A DNA stretch of 10,535 nucleotides from the NCBI GenBank assembly GCA_002309395.1, contig DBWU01000075.1:22923-33457 (forward strand), in the 5' to 3' direction. Numbering within the stretch: position 1 is the first letter of the stretch; each line of letters begins with the position of its first letter. A program made the position numbers and the translations under genes. Origin of the DNA: Oscillospiraceae bacterium UBA1230. GTDB lineage: Bacteria > Bacillota > Clostridia > Oscillospirales > Oscillospiraceae. The notes under the pieces were generated by a model. The model had not been told where the DNA came from. It saw nothing but the letters and a program-made list of their open reading frames with translations, and searched no databases. Below, piece after piece: positions 1-6,836 of the stretch.

Positions 1-2
1 AC

Positions 3-1142
3 GGCATCGTGGACGGCGGCCCCTGCACCGTTGGGGTGGAGAGCACCATCATCGACCTGACGGTGACTCCGCCGCGCCTTCTGCGCCCCGGCGGCGTACC
101 GTTGGAGGAGCTGGAGGCGGTTCTGGGCGAGGTGGCGGTGGATCGCGCCGTCGTCGCACCGCCGGAGGAAGGGATCCGTCCCCGTGCGCCGGGAATGAAG
201 TACCGCCACTATGCGCCCCGTGCCCCTGTTACTGTGTTTACCGGCGCGCCCGTTCGCACTGCCGGCGCTATTCGCGCCCGTGCCAAAACAGGGGACGGCG
301 TGCTCCTTTTTGAGGAATTCGTCGGCGCCTTCGGAGACTGTACGGCGCGTTCCCTCGGTTCCGCGTCCGACGGGGCGGGCAACGCCCGACGGGTATTCGA
401 CGCGCTGCGCGGGTTTGACGATACGCCGGTGAAGGAGATCTTCGCCCAGTGCCCGGATGAGCGCGGACTGGGTCTGGCGGTGAGCAACCGACTGAAAAAA
501 GCGGCGGGGTTCCGCGTGATCGCCTGCGGTGATACGCCCCGCCTCATCGGGCTGACGGGCCCTACCGGCGCCGGAAAGACCACGGCTCTGGCGGCACTGC
601 GGCGTCTGGGCGCCGCCATTGTGGATTGCGACGCGCTGTATCATGAGATGCTCGCCACGGACGCGTCGCTGCGCGGCGACGTGGAACGCGCTTTCGGCGA
701 CGTATTCGACGGCACGGTGCTGGATCGAAGAAAACTGGGCGCGGCGGTGTTTGCCGACCCCGAGGCGCTGGCGCGGCTCAACGCTATCGTTTACGCCCAT
801 CTGCCCGGGGAGGCGATGCGGCGGGCGGAAGCTTCCGGCGCACCGGTGGTGGGGATCGACGCCATCAACCTCATCGAAAGCGGCATGGGCGCGCTGTGCG
901 ACCGTACGGTGGCGGTGCTGTCACCGGCGGAGGAACGGATCCGCCGCATCATGGCGCGGGACGGTGTAGACGAAGCATATGCCCGACTGCGGGTAAACGC
1001 CCAGAAGGACGAGGCGTTTTACCGGGAAAACTGCGCCTTTGTGCTGTGGAACGGCGGGAAGAAGGAGACGGAATTTTCTGCGGAGGCGGAGGCGCTGTTT
1101 CGCTCCGCACTGCAAGGAGATAAAGGAGGAAATAAGAAATGA
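3..1142 (+). CDS. Sua5/YrdC threonylcarbamoyl-AMP synthase (C-terminal part) fused to dephospho-CoA kinase; 5' end outside window
   Basis: The reading frame is open from the left edge (first full codon at 3), so the true start and most of the YrdC catalytic domain lie upstream. Bases 3 to about 110 encode the end of the YrdC domain (VESTIIDL, LLRPGG). The conserved Sua5 linker PGMKYRHYAP follows near 190-222, and then the Sua5 C-terminal domain, ending with the typical GLGLAVSNRLKKAA near 470-505. Without a stop, a dephospho-CoA kinase begins near 540: Walker A GPTGAGKTT (558-584), the DCD substrate/metal region (624-632), a LID-like RRIMARDGV segment and the final WNGG. Sua5 makes threonylcarbamoyl-AMP for tRNA t6A; CoaE phosphorylates dephospho-CoA in the last step of CoA synthesis. 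Both are cytoplasmic and ATP-using. The two domains are normally separate proteins. No good internal ribosome site is visible at the junction, so one bifunctional polypeptide is inferred. A sequencing indel removing an intervening stop is possible but less likely, since both domains read cleanly in one frame. Confidence 0.87.
   Translation, partial: GIVDGGPCTVGVESTIIDLTVTPPRLLRPGGVPLEELEAVLGEVAVDRAVVAPPEEGIRPRAPGMKYRHYAPRAPVTVFTGAPVRTAGAIRARAKTGDGVLLFEEFVGAFGDCTARSLGSASDGAGNARRVFDALRGFDDTPVKEIFAQCPDERGLGLAVSNRLKKAAGFRVIACGDTPRLIGLTGPTGAGKTTALAALRRLGAAIVDCDALYHEMLATDASLRGDVERAFGDVFDGTVLDRRKLGAAVFADPEALARLNAIVYAHLPGEAMRRAEASGAPVVGIDAINLIESGMGALCDRTVAVLSPAEERIRRIMARDGVDEAYARLRVNAQKDEAFYRENCAFVLWNGGKKETEFSAEAEALFRSALQGDKGGNKK
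1122..1142 (+). promoter_or_regulatory. Strong ribosome binding site with ATGA stop/start overlap
   Basis: AAAGGAGGA at 1122-1130 lies 8 bases before the ATG at 1139-1141. The upstream gene's TGA stop is at 1140-1142, so stop and start overlap as ATGA. The ribosome site is inside the last codons of the upstream gene. This suggests translational coupling of the fusion gene and the aminopeptidase on one mRNA, and it fixes the aminopeptidase start. Confidence 0.85.
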
Positions 1143-2533
1143 GCGAGGAAATGAAACTGCGTAAGGAACAGGTGCTCGCCACCGCCCGTAACGGCTATGA
1201 CCGGGTGGAGGAGGCGGAGCTGTCCGCCGTGGAGGCGTACTGCGCCGGTTATAAGAAGTATCTGGACGGCGGCAAGACGGAGCGCTTGTGCCTGAAGGAA
1301 TCGGTGGCGCTGGCGGAGGCGGCGGGATTCCGTCCGCTGGATCGTGCCAAGCCGATCCGCCGCGGCGACCGGGTGTATTCCATCAACCGCGGTAAGGAAT
1401 TGCTGCTGGCGGTGATCGGGGAAAAACCCCTTGACCGAGGCTGCCGCATCACCGCCGCCCATATCGACTCGCCCCGGCTGGATCTCAAGCCGGTGCCGCT
1501 GTATGAGGACAGCGAGCTGGCGTATTGCAAGACCCATTATTACGGCGGTATCCGCAAGTATCAGTGGGTCACCGTGCCGCTGGAGCTTCGCGGCATCGTG
1601 ATGCGCCGGGACGGCACGGCGGTGGAGGTAACGCTGGGCGAGGGGGACGAACCCAAGCTGATCATCACCGATCTTTTGCCCCATCTGGGCGCGGAGCAGG
1701 GGAAAAAGCCGCTTAACGAGGCTGTCCCCGGCGAGAACCTCAATATTCTCATCGGCAGCCGTCCGGTAGGAGAAGAGGGGGAGAGCGACCGGGTGAAGCT
1801 CCACGTGATGGAACTGCTCCATCAAAAATACGGCATCACCGAGTGGGACTTTACCTCGGCGGAGCTGGAGGCGGTGCCGGCATACCGTGCCACGGATATC
1901 GGCATTGACGCCAGTTTGATCGGTGCTTACGGGCAGGACGACCGGGTCTGCGCCTACGCCGCGCTCCGCGCCCTGCTGGACCTGGATGCGCCGGAGGTGA
2001 CGGCGGTATGCGTGCTGGCGGATAAAGAGGAGATCGGCTCCATGGGCGTTACGGGTATGCAGAGCGCCGCTTTCGACACGTTTATGGAGGAACTGTGTCA
2101 GGCGCAGGGCGTGTCCCTTCGTGCGTGCTATGAAAACGCGTTCTGCCTCAGCGCCGACGTGACCGCCGCCTACGACCCCGGTTTTTCCGAGGCGTACGAT
2201 AAGCGGAACGTCGCCCGTGTCAATTACGGCGTAGGGCTTTGCAAGTATACCGGCGCTCGCGGCAAATCCGGCGCCAGCGACGCTTCGGCGGAAACGGTGT
2301 CCTTCGTTCGCCGCGCGCTGGATGAGCAAAACGTTCTCTGGCAGATCGGCGAGATGGGCAAGGTGGATCTGGGCGGTGGCGGTACCGTGGCCCAGTATAT
2401 GGCAAACCGCAACATCGCCACGCTGGACGCCGGCGTGCCGGTATTGAGCATGCACGCCCCCTTTGAGGTGGTAGGCAAGCTGGACTGCTACATGACCTAC
2501 CGGGCCTGCCGCGCCGTTTACGAGGCGAAATGA
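1139..2533 (+). CDS. apeA: M18 family metallo-aminopeptidase (aspartyl aminopeptidase-like)
   Basis: The 464-residue product matches the length of the long bacterial M18 form called apeA (about 460 residues; apeB is nearer 430). M18 enzymes are cytosolic, form large tetrahedral oligomers and remove N-terminal residues, often acidic ones, using two metal ions. The metal-site residues are all present in order: His108 in AAHIDSPRL, Asp267 in YGQDDR, Glu297/Glu298 in DKEEIGS (catalytic base and ligand), Asp340 in LSADVTAA and His439 in SMHAPFEV. The segment DIGIDASLIGAYGQDDRVCA is characteristic of the family. There is no signal peptide. The start overlaps the upstream stop and has a strong ribosome site, so it is probably co-transcribed with the Sua5-CoaE gene. 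Family assignment is firm; apeA rather than apeB is inferred from length and motif wording, and substrate preference cannot be read from sequence. Confidence 0.93.
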   Translation: MSEEMKLRKEQVLATARNGYDRVEEAELSAVEAYCAGYKKYLDGGKTERLCLKESVALAEAAGFRPLDRAKPIRRGDRVYSINRGKELLLAVIGEKPLDRGCRITAAHIDSPRLDLKPVPLYEDSELAYCKTHYYGGIRKYQWVTVPLELRGIVMRRDGTAVEVTLGEGDEPKLIITDLLPHLGAEQGKKPLNEAVPGENLNILIGSRPVGEEGESDRVKLHVMELLHQKYGITEWDFTSAELEAVPAYRATDIGIDASLIGAYGQDDRVCAYAALRALLDLDAPEVTAVCVLADKEEIGSMGVTGMQSAAFDTFMEELCQAQGVSLRACYENAFCLSADVTAAYDPGFSEAYDKRNVARVNYGVGLCKYTGARGKSGASDASAETVSFVRRALDEQNVLWQIGEMGKVDLGGGGTVAQYMANRNIATLDAGVPVLSMHAPFEVVGKLDCYMTYRACRAVYEAK

Positions 2534-2603
2534 TCAAAACGGCGCGCCTGTCAGCATAATCAGCCTCTTATTGCACACCCTAACGGAAAAAGGAGGGTGC
2601 GTA

Positions 2604-3332
2604 ATGAGCGAAACGACTAAAACCAACGAAACCGGGGAGACCGAGGTGAACGAGGGGCAGGATTCGCCCCATCAACAGATCGTGGATATGGGGTCTTCGG
2701 TGGTGACCAACGGACACGGCACGGTACACTGCCTGACCATCATCGGGCAGGTGGAAGGTCATATGCTGCTGCCCGGCAACAGCAAATCCACCAAGTACGA
2801 GCACGTGCTGCCCCTGCTGGCGGCGATCGAGGAGTCCGACGAGGTGGACGGACTGCTGATCCTTTTGAACACCGTGGGCGGAGATATCGAGGCGGGACTC
2901 GCCATCGCGGAGCTGATCGCCGGCATGGAAAAGCCGGTGGTGACGCTGGTGCTGGGCGGCGGACATTCCATCGGGATCCCACTGGCGGTATCCGGCAAGG
3001 TGACCATGATCGCGCCGTCGGCTTCCATGACCATCCACCCGGTGCGGATGTCCGGCACGGTGATCGCCGTGCCAGCCACCTACCAGTATTTTGACAGGAT
3101 CCAGGAGAGGATCATCGCTTTCGTGGAACGCAATTCCCACATCAGCGCCGACCGGTTTCGCGCCTTAATGCTGGCGACCGGCGATATGGCCAACGACGTG
3201 GGCAGCGTGGTCTACGGGGAGCAGGCGGTGGAACTGGGACTCATTGACCGGATCGGCACGCTGTCCCAGGCGCTTTCCTGCCTGTACGAGATGATCGATC
3301 AGCGCAAAAGCGGCGAGGCTTCCGGCGTGTAA
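2604..3332 (+). CDS. tepA: TepA-like ClpP-family serine protease
   Basis: The product is 242 residues. An upstream in-frame ATG exists at 2571, but ATG 2604 is preferred because AGGAGGG at 2591-2597 lies 6 bases before it. Residues 1-30 are polar, acidic and probably disordered; residues 40-235 form a ClpP/crotonase-like fold. The nucleophile is Ser122 in GGGHSIGIPLAVSG and the base is His145 in MTIHPVR; the acid is probably Asp194 or Asp198 in TGDMANDVG. GGHSIG and TIHPVR match Bacillus TepA (YmfB), described as a translocation-enhancing, SppA/ClpP-like protein; its exact role is uncertain. No signal peptide is visible. In Bacillus the gene sits beside an FtsK/SpoIIIE gene, which is not the case here. 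A weak promoter (GATCAA 2532-2537, CATAAT 2555-2560, spacer 17) may lie in the 70-base gap; otherwise it reads through from the aminopeptidase. No clear terminator follows. Confidence 0.88.
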   Translation: MSETTKTNETGETEVNEGQDSPHQQIVDMGSSVVTNGHGTVHCLTIIGQVEGHMLLPGNSKSTKYEHVLPLLAAIEESDEVDGLLILLNTVGGDIEAGLAIAELIAGMEKPVVTLVLGGGHSIGIPLAVSGKVTMIAPSASMTIHPVRMSGTVIAVPATYQYFDRIQERIIAFVERNSHISADRFRALMLATGDMANDVGSVVYGEQAVELGLIDRIGTLSQALSCLYEMIDQRKSGEASGV

Positions 3333-3376
3333 GGAACGGGATTTCCTCTTGCGTCGGCGCCATCGGCGTGGTAAAA

Positions 3377-3440
3377 TTGACACGGAAAGGGAAAAAGTTG
3401 ACAATTCGTTCATGTTTTTTGCCCGGCGGTGTGGTACGAT
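3377..3440 (+). promoter_or_regulatory. Possible promoter region before the small membrane protein gene
   Basis: Two exact TTGACA hexamers occur at 3377-3382 and 3398-3403. The first has GACAAT at 3400-3405 with a 17-base spacer, a plausible if weak sigma-A promoter. Separately, TGG-TACGAT at 3432-3440 looks like an extended -10 but has no good -35 at 15-19 bases; the second TTGACA is 31 bases away. Which element is used, if any, cannot be decided by eye. A sporulation sigma factor site is another possibility for the downstream element. Confidence 0.4.
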
Positions 3441-3490
3441 ATCATCACAAGATGCCGACACGATGCGGATGAAGCAAAGGAGGACGAACC

Positions 3491-3769
3491 ATGGATCAAT
3501 TATGTGACAAGCTGATCACAGGCGGAAGGACGGCGCTGCTCACCGGGTTTGAACTGCTGCGGACGCTGGGCGAGGCGACCATCGAGTTAGGCGCGCAGGG
3601 GTTCACGGCGCTCCGGGAGAAGACGACGGCGGCGATCCGCTGCGGCGGCGAAAAGCTGGACGAGCTGTCCTGCGACAGTAAGCGCGCGGTGATGCTGGCG
3701 GTATCGGTCGGCACGGCGGTGCTGGCGATAACGGCAAGCATTCTGCTGCTGTTGCGGCGCAAAAAGTAA
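3491..3769 (+). CDS. Hypothetical 92-residue tail-anchored membrane protein
   Basis: I do not recognise a family. The start is well supported: AAAGGAGG at 3476-3483 lies 7 bases before ATG. Residues 1-60 form a mostly helical, amphipathic-looking segment with alternating charged and small residues and three cysteines (5, 51, 61). Residues 66-88 are one strongly hydrophobic membrane span (AVMLAVSVGTAVLAITASIL), followed by the basic end RRKK. With no N-terminal signal, this is a tail-anchored layout, with the N-terminal part probably in the cytoplasm. It lies 158 bases after tepA and 77 bases before htpG, on the same strand and with its own candidate promoter. Codon use resembles its neighbours, so it is probably a genuine native gene. 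Function is unknown; an association with the envelope or with the adjacent chaperone or protease would be a guess. Confidence 0.75.
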   Translation: MDQLCDKLITGGRTALLTGFELLRTLGEATIELGAQGFTALREKTTAAIRCGGEKLDELSCDSKRAVMLAVSVGTAVLAITASILLLLRRKK

Positions 3770-3788
3770 GTAACACGGCAAAAGCGGT

Positions 3789-3809
3789 GAGGGGCGCGGA
3801 GCGCCCCTC
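3789..3809 (+). other. GC-rich hairpin between the small membrane protein gene and htpG
   Basis: GAGGGGCGC and GCGCCCCTC form a perfect 9-bp stem around a 3-base GGA loop, extendable by a G-T wobble and a G-C pair. No T-run follows (GCTTGTGCGC), so it is not a standard intrinsic terminator. It ends about 24 bases before the htpG ribosome site. It could be a weak terminator, an mRNA end stabiliser or an attenuator that lowers htpG expression from read-through. Confidence 0.6.
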
Positions 3810-3846
3810 GCTTGTGCGCTGTGGAATGATCAGAGGAGATAGTTTC

Positions 3847-5730
3847 ATGAAAAAGAGAGAATTCAAGGCGGAGTCCCAGCGGTTGCTGGATCTGATGATC
3901 CACTCCATCTACACCCATAAGGAGATCTTCCTGCGTGAGATCCTCTCCAACGCTTCCGACGCGATCGACAAGCTGAAATACGTCAGCCTGACCGATCAGG
4001 GCGTGGGACTGAACGCAGGCGATTTTGGCATCCGCATCACGGTGGACGAGCCGAACCGGACGCTGACCGTCAGCGATAACGGCATCGGCATGAACGAGGA
4101 GGAGCTGGAGACTCATCTGGGCGTGATCGCCAACAGCGGCTCACTGCAGTTTCGCAAGGAGCTGGGGGAGGGCGAGGAGTCCGGCGTGATCGGGCAGTTC
4201 GGCGTGGGATTCTATTCGGCGTTCATGGTGGCCGATCACATCACCGTTATCACCAAAAAATACGGTGAGGCGCAGGCGTACCGCTGGGAGTCCGACGGTG
4301 TGGACGGCTACACGGTGGAGCCGTGCGAAAAAGAGCAGGCGGGCACCGACGTGATCATGCACCTGAAGGCGGACGGAGAGGACGAGCCGGAGGAGTACAG
4401 CCGGTATCTCAAACCCCACGAGATCCGCGCGCTGGTGAAAAAGTACAGCGATTACATCCGCTTCCCGATCCGCATGGAGATGCCCCGGTCCCGGCGCAAA
4501 GAGGGCAGCAGTGACGATAAACCGGAATATGAGGAGGTCATGGAGGAGGAGACACTCAACTCCATGGTGCCCCTGTGGCAGAGGAAGAAGAGCGACGTGA
4601 CCCGGGAGGAGTACGACGAGTTCTACCGCCAGCGGTTCGGCGAATTCGCCGCGCCCCAATCGGTGATCGCCGTGTCGGCGGAAGGGGCGGTGACGTATAA
4701 GGCGCTGCTGTTCATTCCCTCGCGCCGCCCGGGACTGTACGGCACGGAGGATTTCCAGCCCGGTCTACAACTGTACAGCGCCGGCGTGATGATCATGGAC
4801 AAGTGCGCCGAGCTGTTGCCGGAGTGCTTTAATTTCGTCCGCGGTGTGGTGGAATCGCCGGATCTGAGTTTGAATATCAGCCGTGAACTGCTGCAGCACG
4901 ACCGTCAGCTCAAGATCATCTCCGCAAATCTGGAGAAGAAGATCCGCGCCGAGCTTGCCCGAATGCTGCGGGACGAACGGGAGGAATACGAGAAGCTGTG
5001 GCAGAACTTCGGCTTGCAGTTGAAAGTCGCCGCTTTCAACCACTACGGCGAGAAAAAAGAGCAGTTGCAGGATCTGCTGTTGTTCTACTCGTCAAGGGAG
5101 AAGAAGCTGGTGACGCTGGAGGAGTACGTTTCCCGTATGCCGGAGGGTCAGAAGTATATTTACTACGCCTCCGGCGACACGGTGGAGGCGGTGGATCATA
5201 TGCCCCAGACGGAGCTTTTGAAGGATCGGGACATGGAGATCCTCTACTTCACCGATCGCGCCGACGAGTTTTTGGCGGATATTCTGCATGAGTATCACGG
5301 TAAGCCGTTCCGCTCCGTCGCCAACGGCGATCTGGAGCTGGAGGACGATAAACGGCCGGAGGAAACGGCGTCCGAGCAGGAGACCATCGCCTTTATCAAG
5401 GAGACGCTGGGCGAGGCGGTGGACGAGGTGAAGGCATCGGCGCGGCTGAAGACCCACCCGGTGTGCCTCAGCAGCGGCGAGGGCATGACCTTCGAGATGG
5501 AAAAATATTTTTCCGTCGTCCAGCCGGAAATGGGCATGAAAGCCAGGCGGATCCTGGAAGTGAACGTGGATCACCCGGCCTTTGCCGCGCTGAAAACGGC
5601 GCGGATCACTGACCCGGAACGGGCGAAGAAATACGCGCAGGTGTTCTACCAGCAGGCGCTTTTGATCGCCGGACTGCCCCTGGCTGACCCCAGCGGCTAT
5701 ACCGATCTTCTCTGCTCGTTGTGGAACTGA
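3847..5730 (+). CDS. htpG: Molecular chaperone HtpG (bacterial Hsp90)
   Basis: The 627-residue product is the normal length for bacterial Hsp90 (about 620-630). ATG 3847 is preferred over the upstream in-frame codon at 3787 because AGGAG at 3834-3838 lies 8 bases before it and the protein then begins with the usual KREFKAES stretch. The N-terminal GHKL ATPase domain (about 1-220) holds LREILSNASDA (Glu31, Asn35), DNGIGM (Asp77-Gly81) and GQFGVGFYSAFMV (about 116-128). The middle domain has LNISRELLQ with Arg346, the arginine that contacts the ATP gamma-phosphate in Hsp90s. The C-terminal dimerisation domain ends near GYTDLLCSLWN. HtpG is a cytosolic homodimer that remodels clients, usually with DnaK. 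No CIRCE-type operator is visible upstream and no clear dedicated promoter, so transcription may come from the small gene before it or from a weak element near 3812-3830. A strong terminator follows. Confidence 0.98.
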   Translation: MKKREFKAESQRLLDLMIHSIYTHKEIFLREILSNASDAIDKLKYVSLTDQGVGLNAGDFGIRITVDEPNRTLTVSDNGIGMNEEELETHLGVIANSGSLQFRKELGEGEESGVIGQFGVGFYSAFMVADHITVITKKYGEAQAYRWESDGVDGYTVEPCEKEQAGTDVIMHLKADGEDEPEEYSRYLKPHEIRALVKKYSDYIRFPIRMEMPRSRRKEGSSDDKPEYEEVMEEETLNSMVPLWQRKKSDVTREEYDEFYRQRFGEFAAPQSVIAVSAEGAVTYKALLFIPSRRPGLYGTEDFQPGLQLYSAGVMIMDKCAELLPECFNFVRGVVESPDLSLNISRELLQHDRQLKIISANLEKKIRAELARMLRDEREEYEKLWQNFGLQLKVAAFNHYGEKKEQLQDLLLFYSSREKKLVTLEEYVSRMPEGQKYIYYASGDTVEAVDHMPQTELLKDRDMEILYFTDRADEFLADILHEYHGKPFRSVANGDLELEDDKRPEETASEQETIAFIKETLGEAVDEVKASARLKTHPVCLSSGEGMTFEMEKYFSVVQPEMGMKARRILEVNVDHPAFAALKTARITDPERAKKYAQVFYQQALLIAGLPLADPSGYTDLLCSLWN

Positions 5731-5743
5731 AAACGCCGCAACT

Positions 5744-5780
5744 GCGCCGCGCCGTAAACGCTTACGGCGCGGCGCGTTTT
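5744..5780 (+). terminator. Strong intrinsic terminator of htpG
   Basis: A perfect 14-bp stem, GCGCCGCGCCGTAA (5744-5757) with its complement at 5762-5775, closes a 4-base loop ACGC. It is followed by GTTTT. It starts 13 bases after the htpG stop. The T-run is short but the stem is exceptionally stable. Confidence 0.9.
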
Positions 5781-5793
5781 CGACTGCCTGCGG

Positions 5794-5822
5794 TTGCGCC
5801 GGTGGCGCCGGTGTGCTATAAT
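5794..5822 (+). promoter_or_regulatory. Sigma-A-type extended -10 promoter of the nucleoside kinase gene
   Basis: A perfect TATAAT at 5817-5822 is preceded by the extended -10 TGC (5814-5816). TTGCGC at 5794-5799 gives a -35 with an exact 17-base spacer. Transcription would start near 5829, leaving a leader of about 26 bases before GTG 5855. Confidence 0.8.
5796..5813 (+). repeat. Tandem 9-bp repeat inside promoter spacer
   Basis: GCGCCGGTG occurs twice head to tail (5796-5804 and 5805-5813), filling most of the spacer between the -35 and -10 elements of the nucleoside kinase promoter. It may be a binding site for a regulator or a chance duplication in GC-rich DNA. Confidence 0.7.
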
Positions 5823-5854
5823 GGCAGCAAAGGTCTGAAAGGGGTGTATCTTCG

Positions 5855-6781
5855 GTGCGAGTGATCGACACGGAAAATATCAAGCTCTCCATGCGAAACG
5901 AAACACAGTTCGTTTTGCGCTGTGAAGAGGTGTTTCACGATAAGATCAGCGCGGCTGCGGGGACGATCCTCGCCTCCCGCAGCGATAAGCCGTTCGTGGC
6001 ACTGACGGGGCCGTCGGGTTCCGGCAAGACCACCACCGCCATGCGGCTGCGCGACTATCTGGAGAATCTGGGCGTGAAGGTCTGCCTTTTGAGCATGGAC
6101 AATTTCTTTTTGCCTATGGCGGAGCGTCCCCCGGAGGCGACCGACTGGGAATCGCCCTACTGCGTGAACGCGGAGCTGTTGGTGAGCACCTTGAGCCGTC
6201 TGGCAGACGGGCAGGAGGTGGAGGTGCCGTGGTACGACTTCAAAACCGGCACTACCGGCGGCTGGCGCACCATGCAGGGCGATCGCCACGCCATTATCAT
6301 CGCCGAGGGGATCCATATGCTTAATCCCCTGATCTTCGATAAGATCCGCGGCGCCGCCAACGGCGTATACGTGGCGCCGCGCACGCGCATCATCACCGAC
6401 GACGACAGGATCGTTCGCCCCGAACAGCTCCGGGTGGCGCGGCGGCTGATCCGCGACTATAACACGAGGGGTCATTCCCTGCGCCAGACGGTGGAACGGG
6501 CGCGCAGCGTGGACCGGGGCGAGGTGAATTATATCCAGCCGTTTAAGAATAACGCCGATATCCACATCGACTCGTTCCACGATTACGAGCCGTGTATCCT
6601 CGCCAAGTATTTGGGCGAGATCCCCCAGTTCCGCCAGGAGCTGACGGCGGATTTCCTGGAGGAGAACGGCTTGAGCGATCTGATGAAGGTGGTCAACAGC
6701 GTGCCGCCGCTCCACACGCCGTACGTGCCAGCCAATTCCGTGGTGCGCGAGTTTGTAGGCGGAAGTCGTTACGAATACTGA
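5855..6781 (+). CDS. Uridine-kinase-family nucleoside kinase (P-loop)
   Basis: The product is 308 residues and starts at GTG 5855, with AAAGGGG at 5838-5844 placed 10 bases before it; a second GTG at 5861 is farther from that site. Family motifs: Walker A GPSGSGKTTT (52-61), SMDNFF with Asp82 (the usual substrate-side acid), PWYDF (125-129), HAIIIAEGIH (145-154, Walker B-like) and the arginine-rich RRLIRDYNTRGHS lid region (196-208). Uridine kinases phosphorylate uridine and cytidine in pyrimidine salvage. The motif wording resembles the C-terminal kinase domain of clostridial nucleoside kinases that carry an N-terminal TGS/threonyl-tRNA-synthetase-like region; here that extension is absent and only about 45 residues precede the kinase fold. 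The product is cytoplasmic and the gene has its own promoter. The family is clear; the exact substrate is inferred, so no symbol is given. Confidence 0.87.
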   Translation: MRVIDTENIKLSMRNETQFVLRCEEVFHDKISAAAGTILASRSDKPFVALTGPSGSGKTTTAMRLRDYLENLGVKVCLLSMDNFFLPMAERPPEATDWESPYCVNAELLVSTLSRLADGQEVEVPWYDFKTGTTGGWRTMQGDRHAIIIAEGIHMLNPLIFDKIRGAANGVYVAPRTRIITDDDRIVRPEQLRVARRLIRDYNTRGHSLRQTVERARSVDRGEVNYIQPFKNNADIHIDSFHDYEPCILAKYLGEIPQFRQELTADFLEENGLSDLMKVVNSVPPLHTPYVPANSVVREFVGGSRYEY

Positions 6782-6821
6782 AAAAAGGCTGTCACAGAAC
6801 GATCTGTTCCGTGACAGCCTT
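6781..6821 (-). terminator. Hairpin terminator, T-run on minus strand, between convergent genes
   Basis: AAGGCTGTCAC (6785-6795) pairs perfectly with GTGACAGCCTT (6811-6821); an inner GAAC/GTTC (6797-6800, 6806-6809) extends the stem. On the minus strand it is followed by TTTTTT, making an intrinsic terminator for the rhomboid gene. On the plus strand the sequence after it is GGTTATTTCC, so termination of the nucleoside kinase mRNA there would be weaker. Confidence 0.85.
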
Positions 6822-6836
6822 GGTTATTTCCGGACG

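Noticed and set aside
1019..2455. Long open frame (478 codons) on the minus strand opposite the M18 aminopeptidase
   Set aside because: Its product is His/Arg/Ala-rich without any recognisable motif, it has no sensible ribosome site, and the plus-strand gene is fully explained by M18 catalytic residues. This is a mirror frame caused by high GC.
3398..3440. TTGACA (3398) paired with TACGAT (3435) as one promoter
   Set aside because: The spacer would be 31 bases, far beyond the 15-19 used by sigma-A.
3789..3809. Intrinsic terminator after the small membrane protein gene
   Set aside because: The stem is strong, but no T-run follows on either strand, so it is listed only as a hairpin.
5816..6715. 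299-codon minus-strand frame opposite the nucleoside kinase
   Set aside because: No domain or ribosome site, and it overlaps a well-supported kinase gene and its promoter. Codon-mirror artefact.
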